Source of the DNA: Bacteroidales bacterium
GTDB taxonomy: Bacteria > Bacteroidota > Bacteroidia > Bacteroidales > F082
Assembly: GCA_029933565.1 (NCBI GenBank)
Contig: JAOZNY010000189.1
Coordinates: 1 to 5,701 of the forward strand
Reading direction: 5' to 3'
Length of the DNA: 5,701 bases
In this document: positions 1 to 5,701 of the stretch, piece after piece
How the letters are laid out: the number at the start of each line of letters is the position of its first letter
Numbering within the stretch: position 1 is the stretch's first letter
Translations under genes and position numbers: made by a program
Notes under the pieces: generated by a model
Told to the model about the DNA's origin: nothing
The model's input: only the letters and a program-made list of their open reading frames with translations
The model's database searches: none

Positions 1-723
1 AAGTTGATTTAAATAAACATCACCAACTATCCGTACACTAATACCTTTTTTGTCCTTTTCTTCTAATAAACTTATGGCTTTAATTAATAATGGCTGACCT
101 TTCCAAGTATTTATCCTGCCAATGAGTAATAACCTAATCTTTTCATCATCTTCTTTATGCTCAGTTTTTTTTATTTCTTTAATTCCATTCCAAAGTATTA
201 CCTGATTTTTATTCTTCAACTTATAGAACGACTCCTTGGAAGCCTTTGATACGAAGATTAGACTTGCTTCAGAAAAATTTAACAACTTACTGAATATTTT
301 TGCAGTAAAACCTAAGGGTAACTCATGAACATGAATAAAAACAGGCACTTTGATGAAACGAACTGCCAGAATGTAATCTACTATTACTATTGAATTTATG
401 TATACGATTTCAAATGAATTGAGATAATTAATGAGTCTAAAGAAACTAAAAATCCTTAGGAATGCTGAGAAATTGAAACGTCTAAAGTCATATTTTCTGA
501 CGACTCCTAATTTCATAAAAATAATATTAACATTATGCTCTTTTTCAAGAACATCAGATAGTAAGCCTTTTTTTGGTAAGACAACAACAATCGTTTTTGC
601 AGGATATTTTTCCCTTGCAGCTTTAATGTTTAATAGGAGTACCTTATCCGAGCCGTATAATTCAAAACCTGAATGAACAAAAAGAATTTGTTTTTTTAAT
701 TCTGTGTCGTTTTTTTGATTCAT
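1..723 (-). CDS. GT4-family glycosyltransferase, N-terminal part (cut by window edge)
   Basis: The reverse strand is open from an ATG at 723-721 to base 1, giving 241 codons without a stop; the gene continues beyond the window. It starts MNQKNDTELKKQILFVHSGF. GT-B/GT4 hallmarks appear in order: a first beta strand ILFVHSG, then YGSDKVLL near residues 23-30 (the usual G-[AS]-[DE] donor/acceptor loop), EIVYINS, HVHEL at 131-135, FVSKAS, WNGI at 178-181, and LLIGRINTWKGQP around 199-211, which opens the C-terminal donor-binding domain (GR...KG). The E-x7-E catalytic motif would lie past the window edge. Family members are usually 350-400 residues, so roughly 60% is visible. A stop two codons upstream of the ATG makes this the first possible ATG in frame. 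It is probably a cytoplasmic or membrane-associated enzyme adding a sugar from a nucleotide donor to the growing lipid-linked glycan. It lies 31 bases after the GT2 gene, in the same operon. Family call firm; sugar and linkage unknown. Confidence 0.5.
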   Translation of the reverse strand, partial: MNQKNDTELKKQILFVHSGFELYGSDKVLLLNIKAAREKYPAKTIVVVLPKKGLLSDVLEKEHNVNIIFMKLGVVRKYDFRRFNFSAFLRIFSFFRLINYLNSFEIVYINSIVIVDYILAVRFIKVPVFIHVHELPLGFTAKIFSKLLNFSEASLIFVSKASKESFYKLKNKNQVILWNGIKEIKKTEHKEDDEKIRLLLIGRINTWKGQPLLIKAISLLEEKDKKGISVRIVGDVYLNQL

Positions 724-754
724 TTCTCAGTTTCTCTTATTACTTGTATAAATA

Positions 755-1666
755 CTACAAATCATATCTTTTTGTATTGGTCAGTCCATCAAAAAATCCT
801 TGAAATATTAAAGCGACTGATTTAAACTGGAATAAAATAGTTAGTTTAACCGAAAGGTATAAAACCCATCTAAATGAAAACCATAAAATAAATAATGGAA
901 ATAGTTTCATATCAAGATGTTTTCGCTGTAGCAAAACAAGATTTCTTGTGGCAAGGTAATACTTAAACCAATTTCCATTATTTTTTTTAAACGACTGGCT
1001 TACTTTATGATAAACAATTGATTCTGGAACATATACTATTGAATGACCTGAATTTAAGATTCTGATACTGTAATCCGTGTCTTCAGAATATGCAAAGAAC
1101 ATTTCATCTAAAAGACCTATCTCATTGATTGCTTTTGTACTTATTAGTGCAGAACACCCATTCATAAAACCTATTTTTTTTTGCTTGGAAGTAGAGGTTG
1201 AATCTTTTTTGTTTTTTCCAAACTCAGTAACTATACCACTTAATTTTGATACTTTTCCGCCAGCATACCAAATAATATCCTTTTTATTATAAAAGTAGAT
1301 TTTTGGAACTGTTGCATAAATAGTTTCATCAGTATGAAATGGATTAATTAGTTTGTCTAAAAAATCAGTTTTAACTTCTGTATCATTATTCAATAACAGC
1401 AAGTAATCTGGATTATATTTGTTCATAGCATGGATAATACCCCTATTATTACCTCCGGTAAAACCATAATTCTTTTCTAATCCTAAATAGTCTATTTGAT
1501 TGAACTCCTCTGACAATTTATCAATAGAATTGTCCACAGAACCATTATCGACTAAAATTACTGTGTAATTCTGATAACTAATAGTTTTTAATGAAAGTAG
1601 ACATTCTCTTGTTACTTCATAACCATTCCAATTAAGGATAATAATGCAAATATGTGGTTTTGTCAT
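755..1666 (-). CDS. Rhamnosyltransferase-like GT2 glycosyltransferase
   Basis: This 303-residue protein has the full pattern of the WcaA/RfbN-like GT2 group (COG1216 type). The GT-A core begins IIILNWNG (8-15), followed by ILVDNGSVDNS (37-47), LEKNYGFTGGNNRG (63-76) and LLLLNNDTEV (89-98), where N93-N94-D95 takes the place of the metal-binding DxD. Then come FMNGCSALIS (167-176) and GLLDEMFFAYSEDTDYSIR (184-202), with E195-D196 as the likely catalytic-base region, VYVPESIVYHKVSQS ending in the conserved H220 zone, and YYLATRNLVLL (236-246), typical of the family's tail. Residues 255-280 are hydrophobic and may be a membrane anchor or re-entrant helix. Length is normal for the family. It should transfer a deoxyhexose or hexose from a nucleotide sugar in the cytoplasm; rhamnose is only the commonest family assignment. 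The ATG is preceded in frame by TAG three codons earlier, so the start is well fixed. It follows the SDR gene after 67 bases and precedes the GT4 gene. A nine-A run at 1182-1174 lies within codons 162-165. Confidence 0.5.
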   Translation of the reverse strand: MTKPHICIIILNWNGYEVTRECLLSLKTISYQNYTVILVDNGSVDNSIDKLSEEFNQIDYLGLEKNYGFTGGNNRGIIHAMNKYNPDYLLLLNNDTEVKTDFLDKLINPFHTDETIYATVPKIYFYNKKDIIWYAGGKVSKLSGIVTEFGKNKKDSTSTSKQKKIGFMNGCSALISTKAINEIGLLDEMFFAYSEDTDYSIRILNSGHSIVYVPESIVYHKVSQSFKKNNGNWFKYYLATRNLVLLQRKHLDMKLFPLFILWFSFRWVLYLSVKLTILFQFKSVALIFQGFFDGLTNTKRYDL

Positions 1667-1672
1667 TATAAA

Positions 1673-1792
1673 CTACTGAGAATAGCAATATTGTTTTATC
1701 AAGTATGTCCCTCCTCCTTTATCCGATATAGGTTTAAATAATAATATGTTGCTTAATGTATTCTGATAAGTATATAAGTTTATTGTTTTCAA
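1673..1792 (-). other. Alternative-frame open stretch over the SDR 3' end; possible frameshifted C-terminus
   Basis: This stretch is open in a frame different from the SDR gene. It overlaps the SDR's last codons, runs past the SDR stop, and ends with TAG at 1675-1673, six bases before the GT2 ATG. Its distal part reads LLFKPISDKGGGTYLIKQYC. That resembles the usual end of extended SDR sugar-nucleotide enzymes (an L-G-[FY]-x-P-[IT]-S ... G-[IL] ... Y-[IL] pattern), so the intact ancestor may have ended here and the annotated SDR may be shifted near its end. The same bases contain AAAGGAGGAGGG (1720-1709), a strong Shine-Dalgarno-like string. It sits seven bases before a TTG that would open a nine-codon leader peptide ending just before the GT2 start. 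The two readings compete: a coding GGA-GGA-GGG (three glycines) or a real ribosome site. I favour the former because the other genes lack such sites. Low confidence that either is functional. Confidence 0.5.
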
Positions 1793-2615
1793 TTACACTT
1801 ATATCTTTATTAGGGTTATATAGCCTAACAATTTGATCAGGGTAAATCCCTACTTTTATACCTGATATCTTAATTAAATATTTTAAGTTAAAGAGGATTA
1901 TTTTTGGAACAGGAAGAACAAATATCTTCCTATTCAAATTCTTGGCAATCTCAGAAACAAGACTTTTGTAGTTAAATGCCTGAGGTCCAGTAATGAATTT
2001 TATAGTTTTGGATAGTTTATCTACAAAGATAGAATCGAAAATTAAACGTGCAGCATCTAAATAATACAAAGGTGTAAGGCTGTAGGGATCTCCAATTGGA
2101 GAGGAGATGATTTGTTTAGTTGAAACCTTTTTAATCAGGCTGTCAATAGGGGCTTTTTCAGAGTATCCATATAATTGAGAGGGGCGGATTATTAACCAAT
2201 TTGTAAAATTAGTTTTAATATAGTTTTCTGAAAGAAATTTGGAAAGGCCATAGTCGCCACATGTTTCACAGGCAACTATTGAACTTATATAAATAAAATT
2301 ATTTACTTGAAATTTATTAGCATAATAAATTAGAGTTTTGGTAGATTGTAAGTTAATATTTAAATACTCTTTCAGCGTATAAGCCTTTGAAATAGCTGCG
2401 GCATGAATAATGGTATCTGTATCCTTAATAAATGGATAGTCATTATTGGTTATGGTCAAATCACATTCCACCCATTCAATATCTGTTCGCTGTCCTTTTT
2501 GTAGTTTTGTTGTAATACCAATAATATGGTATTCATTCTTAGGTTGAATAAGGTCAATTACAGCATTCATAATTGCTGAGGTGGCACCAGAGATAATGAT
2601 CTTTTTTTTTGCCAT
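1734..2615 (-). CDS. Extended-SDR NAD(P)-dependent sugar epimerase/dehydratase/reductase
   Basis: This is a 293-residue Rossmann-fold protein. Seen in order: IIISGATSAIMNAV (6-19, cofactor loop), VECDLT with D52, IIHAAAISK (69-77), the LNINLQST helix (85-92), FIYISSI with S111/S112, the catalytic Y122-G-L-S-K126, and IIRPSQLYG (142-150). The Ser-Tyr-Lys triad is intact and the architecture is that of extended SDRs acting on nucleotide sugars. The cofactor loop is unusual: the standard TGxxGxxG has become S9-G10-A-T-S13-A-I-M16, losing two of three glycines. The C-terminal half holds the substrate site, and PDQIVRL (about 259-265) matches the family's late segment. The end, SEYIKQHIII, is short, and another frame just past it resembles a family C-terminus. 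The start sits one base after the stop of the DPM1-like gene (TAAGATG), implying translational coupling. The first codons contain nine A's in a row. Its operon position suggests it makes or modifies a sugar precursor for the neighbouring transferases. Family firm; reaction not assignable. Confidence 0.5.
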   Translation of the reverse strand: MAKKKIIISGATSAIMNAVIDLIQPKNEYHIIGITTKLQKGQRTDIEWVECDLTITNNDYPFIKDTDTIIHAAAISKAYTLKEYLNINLQSTKTLIYYANKFQVNNFIYISSIVACETCGDYGLSKFLSENYIKTNFTNWLIIRPSQLYGYSEKAPIDSLIKKVSTKQIISSPIGDPYSLTPLYYLDAARLIFDSIFVDKLSKTIKFITGPQAFNYKSLVSEIAKNLNRKIFVLPVPKIILFNLKYLIKISGIKVGIYPDQIVRLYNPNKDISVIENNKLIYLSEYIKQHIII

Positions 2616-2616
2616 C

Positions 2617-3315
2617 TTAATGTTTAATGCGGTACTTAATCAGGTTGTATATAAATTCAGCAATTGCTCCAAATCTCACAAATGATTTCCGGCTTTCATT
2701 TGCTGAAAAAATAATTGGAATTTCTGCAATTCTCAGTTTTAATTCTCGAGCATGGATCATGATTTCTGCATCAATAAACCAATCGTCTGCTTGAAGATCC
2801 ATTTTTGAGTAAACTTCACGTGTCATGATTTTGGGTTTGGAATTAATATCTTTTGAATTTAAGCCTGGAAAAAGAATTCTGAATAGAAAGTTATACACTC
2901 CTGAGATTATAGACCTATACAAACCATCAAAGCGCTCGTCTCTATATGTTTTTACAAGGTCGTAATTTTCATCCTTAATTTTACTATAGACTTTTAAAAT
3001 ACTTTCAATAGGAAATTGTCCATCACCATCAATAACGCAAATATATCTTCCTGTTGCAGCATTTAAACCTTGTATCATATCCCAACCCATCATGCCCTGC
3101 TTAATTTTACAGACTGTTTTAATACGAGGTTTACCTTTTGCAAGTTTCTTTACTATTTCCATGGTTTGATCCTTACTATGTGCAAAATCGTTAGCTACAA
3201 GTACAATTTCGTAATCAATGGCGGCATCCGTTAACAAGGATTCCAATTCGGTAAAGAAACTCTCTATAGTTTTACCTGAGTGGTAACATAAAATAACAAT
3301 TGATAAGTCAGTCAC
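2617..3315 (-). CDS. DPM1-like GT2 glycosyltransferase, probable polyprenyl-phosphate sugar synthase
   Basis: A GT2/GT-A enzyme of 232 residues starting at GTG (3315-3313). The GTG begins exactly at the first beta strand (LSIVILCYHSG), and an in-frame stop lies six codons upstream. Features in order: DYEIVLVANDF (34-44), KTVCKIKQGMMGWDMIQGLNAATGRYI (66-92), VIDGDGQFP (94-102) with D96-G-D98-G-Q100 as the metal-binding DxD, a K-T-Y-R-D-E-R region (122-128) typical of DPM1/GtrB/ArnC enzymes, DINSKPKIMTREVY (156-169, the nSkpKi acceptor motif), and W179-F-I-D182-A-E184. There is no C-terminal pair of membrane helices, unlike GtrB or ArnC, so it resembles the compact soluble DPM1 type. The family moves a sugar from a nucleotide donor to dolichyl or undecaprenyl phosphate. 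The adjacent membrane GT-C gene, whose TAA lies one base upstream of the GTG, is the natural consumer of that product. The donor sugar cannot be read from sequence. Confidence 0.5.
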   Translation of the reverse strand: MTDLSIVILCYHSGKTIESFFTELESLLTDAAIDYEIVLVANDFAHSKDQTMEIVKKLAKGKPRIKTVCKIKQGMMGWDMIQGLNAATGRYICVIDGDGQFPIESILKVYSKIKDENYDLVKTYRDERFDGLYRSIISGVYNFLFRILFPGLNSKDINSKPKIMTREVYSKMDLQADDWFIDAEIMIHARELKLRIAEIPIIFSANESRKSFVRFGAIAEFIYNLIKYRIKH

Positions 3316-3316
3316 T

Positions 3317-5320
3317 TTAATAAGTATTAATTAGTATTTTTTTTACTCCCACTCCTAATGATTTTCTTTCGTAGAAATAACGTAAACTGGCTGGTAATGC
3401 ATCATTCTTTAACTCAAAATTTATATTAACAGATTCATCATCAGAAAACATCTCTTTATATATTGTAGTTTTATGCCATTTTTCATCTGCTATCTTCCAT
3501 TCACATACATAATGATTGTTTACTGTCACAGAAATTAATTGATACTCAATTTCACCATGTCCTAAATAACCAAAACCCAGTAATTGGATTTCTAAACTAT
3601 CTTTTGGCTGATTAGCCATTGAAAAACTTAATCCTGAATTATTTCCTTCTGTCCAACGAAAATGTTCTTGTTGATTGCCCCAACCATAAGATTGATTGCC
3701 CCAACCATAAGTAGTATAATTATTTGAATTACCTTTAACTGAAAAGTCAATAATACCAGTTGAATCAAGTTTATTTGTTATATGTTTAAATCGTGAAATA
3801 ATATATGGAGGTGCATCTAATAAAACTTCACCACTCTGTTTCTCCCATTCTTTTAGCCCTGGGTAATTATTATAATCCATAAATTTTGTATTTCTTACGA
3901 ATAACAATTCGCGATTATAATCATCTTTGCCCAAATAGTCATAGCGTTTAAAATTTTGTAATGATGGCATTGCATATTCTACATCCTCTATTGAGGCCCA
4001 TCCGGCTGAAACAAAAGGGAGGTCTTGCTTATGAAATGTTAAATAATCTACAGTCTTTTTTAGATTTATTAGCCTTTGGTTGTAACTAAAGCCATAATTA
4101 ACCATATTGGTAATGGGTTTTTTTAATCTCTGAATAGGACCCAAGAATACTAGTATAATGAAAAAGATAATAGTAAAAATAACGGACTTGGGTAGTTTAA
4201 CAAATAAGATGCATCCCAAGGCGGCGAAGTACAAAAACAATCCAATTAAAGCGTAGCGATGCCAACCCAGGGATAAGAAAGACCAGTATAATAAATGAAA
4301 AAATGCACCAAGCATTAAAAAAGTAAATAATAACCTAATATATCTTCGGTTGGTAAATTTATATATAAGGTAACTTATTATTGGAGCAACTATTAACAAA
4401 AGAAATGTTGAAAACCCAAAATGCATAGACATTGTTTTATTCCTTTTTAAAACACGCTCAAAAAATGATTCTGAGAAGGCATCTTTGGCTCCTGATACTC
4501 GTCCAACTGCTTTTATAAGCCCCCACCAATTTTCCATATATGCTGTAATGCCCAATGAGAATAATTTCCATAATTCGAATAGTAAAAAAGGTGTTGCAAA
4601 AGCAAAAACTCCATATGCATAACTAATAAATAATTTTTTTCGATTCTGTTTTTCTTTCCATAAGGAATAAATAAACCAAATAAGGATGGGTAAAAACCCT
4701 AATAGAGAAAGCATTTTTGTCATAAATGCCAGCCCAAAAAGAAAGCATGCATATATGATAGTTTTGCGGCTATCAGGTGATAGTACTAAAATTAATACTG
4801 CTAATATATTTAGCAAAGTAGCAGGCATTTCTCCCAACAGCACATACCAGTTTGCAAAATGCCTCCCGGCTGTAATATTGTAAAAAAACAAAATTAGCAA
4901 AGAGGAAAATATCAAAGCAAGCATTATATTTGTTTGCTTTTGAACATAATATATAATCAAAAGTAGCAGTATTAAACAAACAGTTGCCACTACAAACCCT
5001 GGAACCCAAAAAGTATTCCCAAATAGTACTATTAATATTGCAGCAGGAAGTACTAATGTTGGTCCTGTGGTTATACCTCTTGAAAAACTCTCAATCCCGT
5101 TTAATCCATCAAAGTGTATTGAAGTTGCAAATCCATTTCCCTCTGCAAGATTTCTCGCTGCTAGGGCAATTGCAGCATCATCTGCTGTGCCAAGTTGTGA
5201 AGAAAAAACATGAGAATAAACAATAATAAAAAAGAATATAAAAAAAGAAAAAAAGACTATGTATAGACTAAATTTAACTAATCTTTTATTTAATTTGAAT
5301 TGTAATTTAAGGTTTGTCAT
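3317..5320 (-). CDS. Membrane GT-C-type glycosyltransferase with C-terminal beta-rich domain
   Basis: A 667-residue membrane protein with about 12 hydrophobic segments, roughly at 15-38, 84-101, 105-126, 132-148, 165-181, 187-201, 204-221, 230-248, 303-320, 328-346, 355-374 and 378-394. The first outer loop carries GTADDAAIALAARNLAEGNG, with D47-D48 as the GT-C acidic pair, followed by RGITTGPTL (81-89). The second loop has NWYVLLGEMPATLL with E164 of the conserved GE-x-PA motif, and GWHRY (352-356) precedes a late helix. This layout matches PMT/ArnT-like (GT39/GT83-type) enzymes that use polyprenyl-phosphate sugars on the outer face of the membrane. Residues 395-667 are hydrophilic and probably extracytoplasmic. 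The last ~130 residues (YGWGNQ...RWTEGN...VNNHYV...RKSLGVGVKKILI) look like the beta-sandwich tail of some bacterial GT-C proteins (DUF7024-like, from memory). They contain a seven-residue duplication. The ATG is the first after an in-frame TAA and leads straight into a basic, then hydrophobic, N-terminus. No clear promoter or ribosome site precedes it. Family confident; sugar and acceptor unknown. Confidence 0.5.
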   Translation of the reverse strand: MTNLKLQFKLNKRLVKFSLYIVFFSFFIFFFIIVYSHVFSSQLGTADDAAIALAARNLAEGNGFATSIHFDGLNGIESFSRGITTGPTLVLPAAILIVLFGNTFWVPGFVVATVCLILLLLIIYYVQKQTNIMLALIFSSLLILFFYNITAGRHFANWYVLLGEMPATLLNILAVLILVLSPDSRKTIIYACFLFGLAFMTKMLSLLGFLPILIWFIYSLWKEKQNRKKLFISYAYGVFAFATPFLLFELWKLFSLGITAYMENWWGLIKAVGRVSGAKDAFSESFFERVLKRNKTMSMHFGFSTFLLLIVAPIISYLIYKFTNRRYIRLLFTFLMLGAFFHLLYWSFLSLGWHRYALIGLFLYFAALGCILFVKLPKSVIFTIIFFIILVFLGPIQRLKKPITNMVNYGFSYNQRLINLKKTVDYLTFHKQDLPFVSAGWASIEDVEYAMPSLQNFKRYDYLGKDDYNRELLFVRNTKFMDYNNYPGLKEWEKQSGEVLLDAPPYIISRFKHITNKLDSTGIIDFSVKGNSNNYTTYGWGNQSYGWGNQQEHFRWTEGNNSGLSFSMANQPKDSLEIQLLGFGYLGHGEIEYQLISVTVNNHYVCEWKIADEKWHKTTIYKEMFSDDESVNINFELKNDALPASLRYFYERKSLGVGVKKILINTY
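3671..3711 (-). repeat. 21-bp in-frame tandem duplication (YGWGNQ x2) in the GT-C gene
   Basis: Two identical 20-base copies (forward TTGATTGCCCCAACCATAAG at 3671-3690 and 3692-3711) are separated by one base, giving a period of 21. On the coding strand they encode YGWGNQS (residues 538-544) and YGWGNQQ (545-551) at the front of the C-terminal beta-rich domain. The repeat is in frame. The perfect nucleotide identity points to a recent slip-strand duplication rather than an old protein repeat kept by selection at the amino-acid level. Confidence 0.5.
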
Positions 5321-5701
5321 TTTGGATGAAAAAAAGTATTTACTGAATAATACTTTACTTTTTAATTATAGAAGGTAAATACGTTTAATATTTTGTATTT
5401 CTAAGTGCCTTTTCCAACTCATCGTAATTTTCAATATAATCTGTAAATTCCACAGGAATATTTTTAGCAATGTGAGTAATGCCCCTGAAAATTGTAATAT
5501 CTAAATAGTCAAAAAATATTTCTACTGTTTTCTAATGAAAATGTCCAATATTATTGTTTAATTCTTTACCTGATAGTTTTGAGAATATGGATAAGAAACT
5601 AACGCATAGATATGATAAACAATGAATTGATCATGGAATTAGTAGGATATTCTGAAAAATATCCGTATTCAATTCAGATATTTTGAATTCCTGCTGATCG
5701 T
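5321..5701. other. Upstream region without an intact gene
   Basis: These 381 bases hold no convincing complete gene on either strand. On the minus strand, 5531-5385 is a probable gene remnant (listed separately). From the window edge to a TGA at 5633-5631 another short stretch is open (22 codons, DQQEFKISELNTDIFQNILL...). It lies in the same frame as the remnant and could be the tail of a gene beyond the window or part of the same decayed gene. On the plus strand, ATG 5612 to TGA 5686 gives only 24 residues (MINNELIMELVGYSEKYPYS...), with no homology I recognise. A small hairpin, GGATATT-CTGAAA-AATATCC, lies at 5645-5664 without a T-tract. The 64 bases just before the GT-C gene include TATAAT on the minus strand (5370-5365), but I see neither a matching -35 nor the Bacteroidota TTTG/TAnnTTTG pair, so no promoter is called. 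Confidence 0.5.
5385..5531 (-). pseudogene. C-terminal gene remnant, possibly GT10 fucosyltransferase-like
   Basis: Read on the minus strand, this is an open stretch of 48 codons ending in TAA at 5387-5385. It is bounded upstream by an in-frame TAG (5534-5532) and has no ATG and no sensible alternative start. The residues look like real protein: VEIFFDYLDITIFRGITHIA followed by KNIPVEFTDYIENYDELEKA and LRNTKY. This recalls the end of GT10 alpha-1,3-fucosyltransferases, where TEKIFD...G.IPIY.G..NI..YIP..FIDY....DELY..L is typical. The glycine after ITIF-R and the NIP...DY...YDELE spacing fit, but the canonical upstream VTEKIFD stretch is not intact, and the three minus frames further upstream are littered with stops. 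I therefore read it as a decayed gene at the head of the cluster, 64 bases before the GT-C start. The family suggestion is tentative; it may also be an unrelated short coding fragment. Confidence 0.5.

Noticed and set aside
431..676. Plus-strand open frame of 81 codons
   Set aside because: It lies wholly inside the reverse-strand GT4 gene, which has clear family motifs, and its own translation shows none. It is an antisense shadow.
1077..1292. Plus-strand open frame of 71 codons
   Set aside because: It is antisense to the GT2 gene across its conserved motifs and has no recognisable domain.
1667..1733. Possible terminator or internal promoter between the SDR and GT2 genes
   Set aside because: There is no stem-loop followed by a T-run and no promoter pair. 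The gap is better explained by the leftover SDR tail.
4686..5226. Short open frames on both strands over the GT-C N-terminal half
   Set aside because: They overlap the conserved membrane core of the GT-C protein. Their composition is what shadow frames of a hydrophobic coding region give.
5365..5370. TATAAT on the minus strand upstream of the GT-C gene
   Set aside because: There is no -35 box at suitable spacing and no Bacteroidota-type TTTG/TAnnTTTG pair. TATAAT is frequent in DNA this A/T-rich.
5645..5664. Hairpin GGATATT-CTGAAA-AATATCC
   Set aside because: The stem is only seven pairs, mostly A/T, with no T-tract on either strand. Such inverted repeats are expected by chance in AT-rich DNA, so it is not called a terminator or operator.
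5612..5686. 24-codon plus-strand open frame (MINNELIMELVGYSEKYPYS...)
   Set aside because: It is protein-like but very short, closed by TGA, and has no family I can recognise and no ribosome site. It is recorded only in the description of the upstream region.

Overview
The window is AT-rich and carries a single block of surface-polysaccharide biosynthesis genes, all on the minus strand, so transcription runs from high to low coordinates. Starts are ATG, with one GTG. None of the main genes has a well-placed Shine-Dalgarno sequence, and base composition is strongly A/T-biased. This fits a low-GC member of the Bacteroidota, but that is an inference from style, since no marker gene is present.

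Layout in transcription order. (1) 5701-5321 has no intact gene. It holds an open stretch (5531-5385) without a start codon that looks like the broken C-terminal end of a glycosyltransferase-type gene, possibly GT10 fucosyltransferase-like. (2) 5320-3317 encodes a 667-residue integral membrane GT-C-type glycosyltransferase with about 12 membrane segments and a long C-terminal extracytoplasmic part. That part contains a perfect in-frame 21-bp tandem duplication. (3) 3315-2617 encodes a DPM1-like GT2 enzyme, probably a polyprenyl-phosphate sugar synthase. (4) 2615-1734 encodes an extended-SDR sugar-nucleotide epimerase/dehydratase/reductase with a worn dinucleotide-binding glycine motif and a possibly frameshifted C-terminus. 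(5) 1666-755 encodes a rhamnosyltransferase-like GT2 enzyme. (6) 723-1 encodes the N-terminal 241 residues of a GT4 (GT-B fold) glycosyltransferase that runs off the window.

Genes 2, 3 and 4 are separated by one base each, so they are almost certainly cotranscribed and probably translationally coupled. The next two follow after 67 and 31 bases. A coherent reading is that the DPM1-like enzyme charges a lipid phosphate with a sugar on the cytoplasmic face, and the GT-C protein uses that lipid-linked sugar outside the membrane to decorate a glycan. The SDR would act on a nucleotide sugar, lipid-linked sugar or similar intermediate, and the GT2 and GT4 enzymes would extend the repeat unit in the cytoplasm. 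The sequence does not reveal the actual sugars or the final polymer (O-antigen, capsule or exopolysaccharide).

I see no RNA genes, CRISPR arrays, insertion sequences or convincing terminators. The window looks like an ordinary glycan cluster rather than a new type of system. The points most worth a second look are the DPM1-like/GT-C pair, the tandem repeat in the GT-C C-terminal domain, the SDR's altered cofactor motif and doubtful end, and the decayed gene at the upstream edge.
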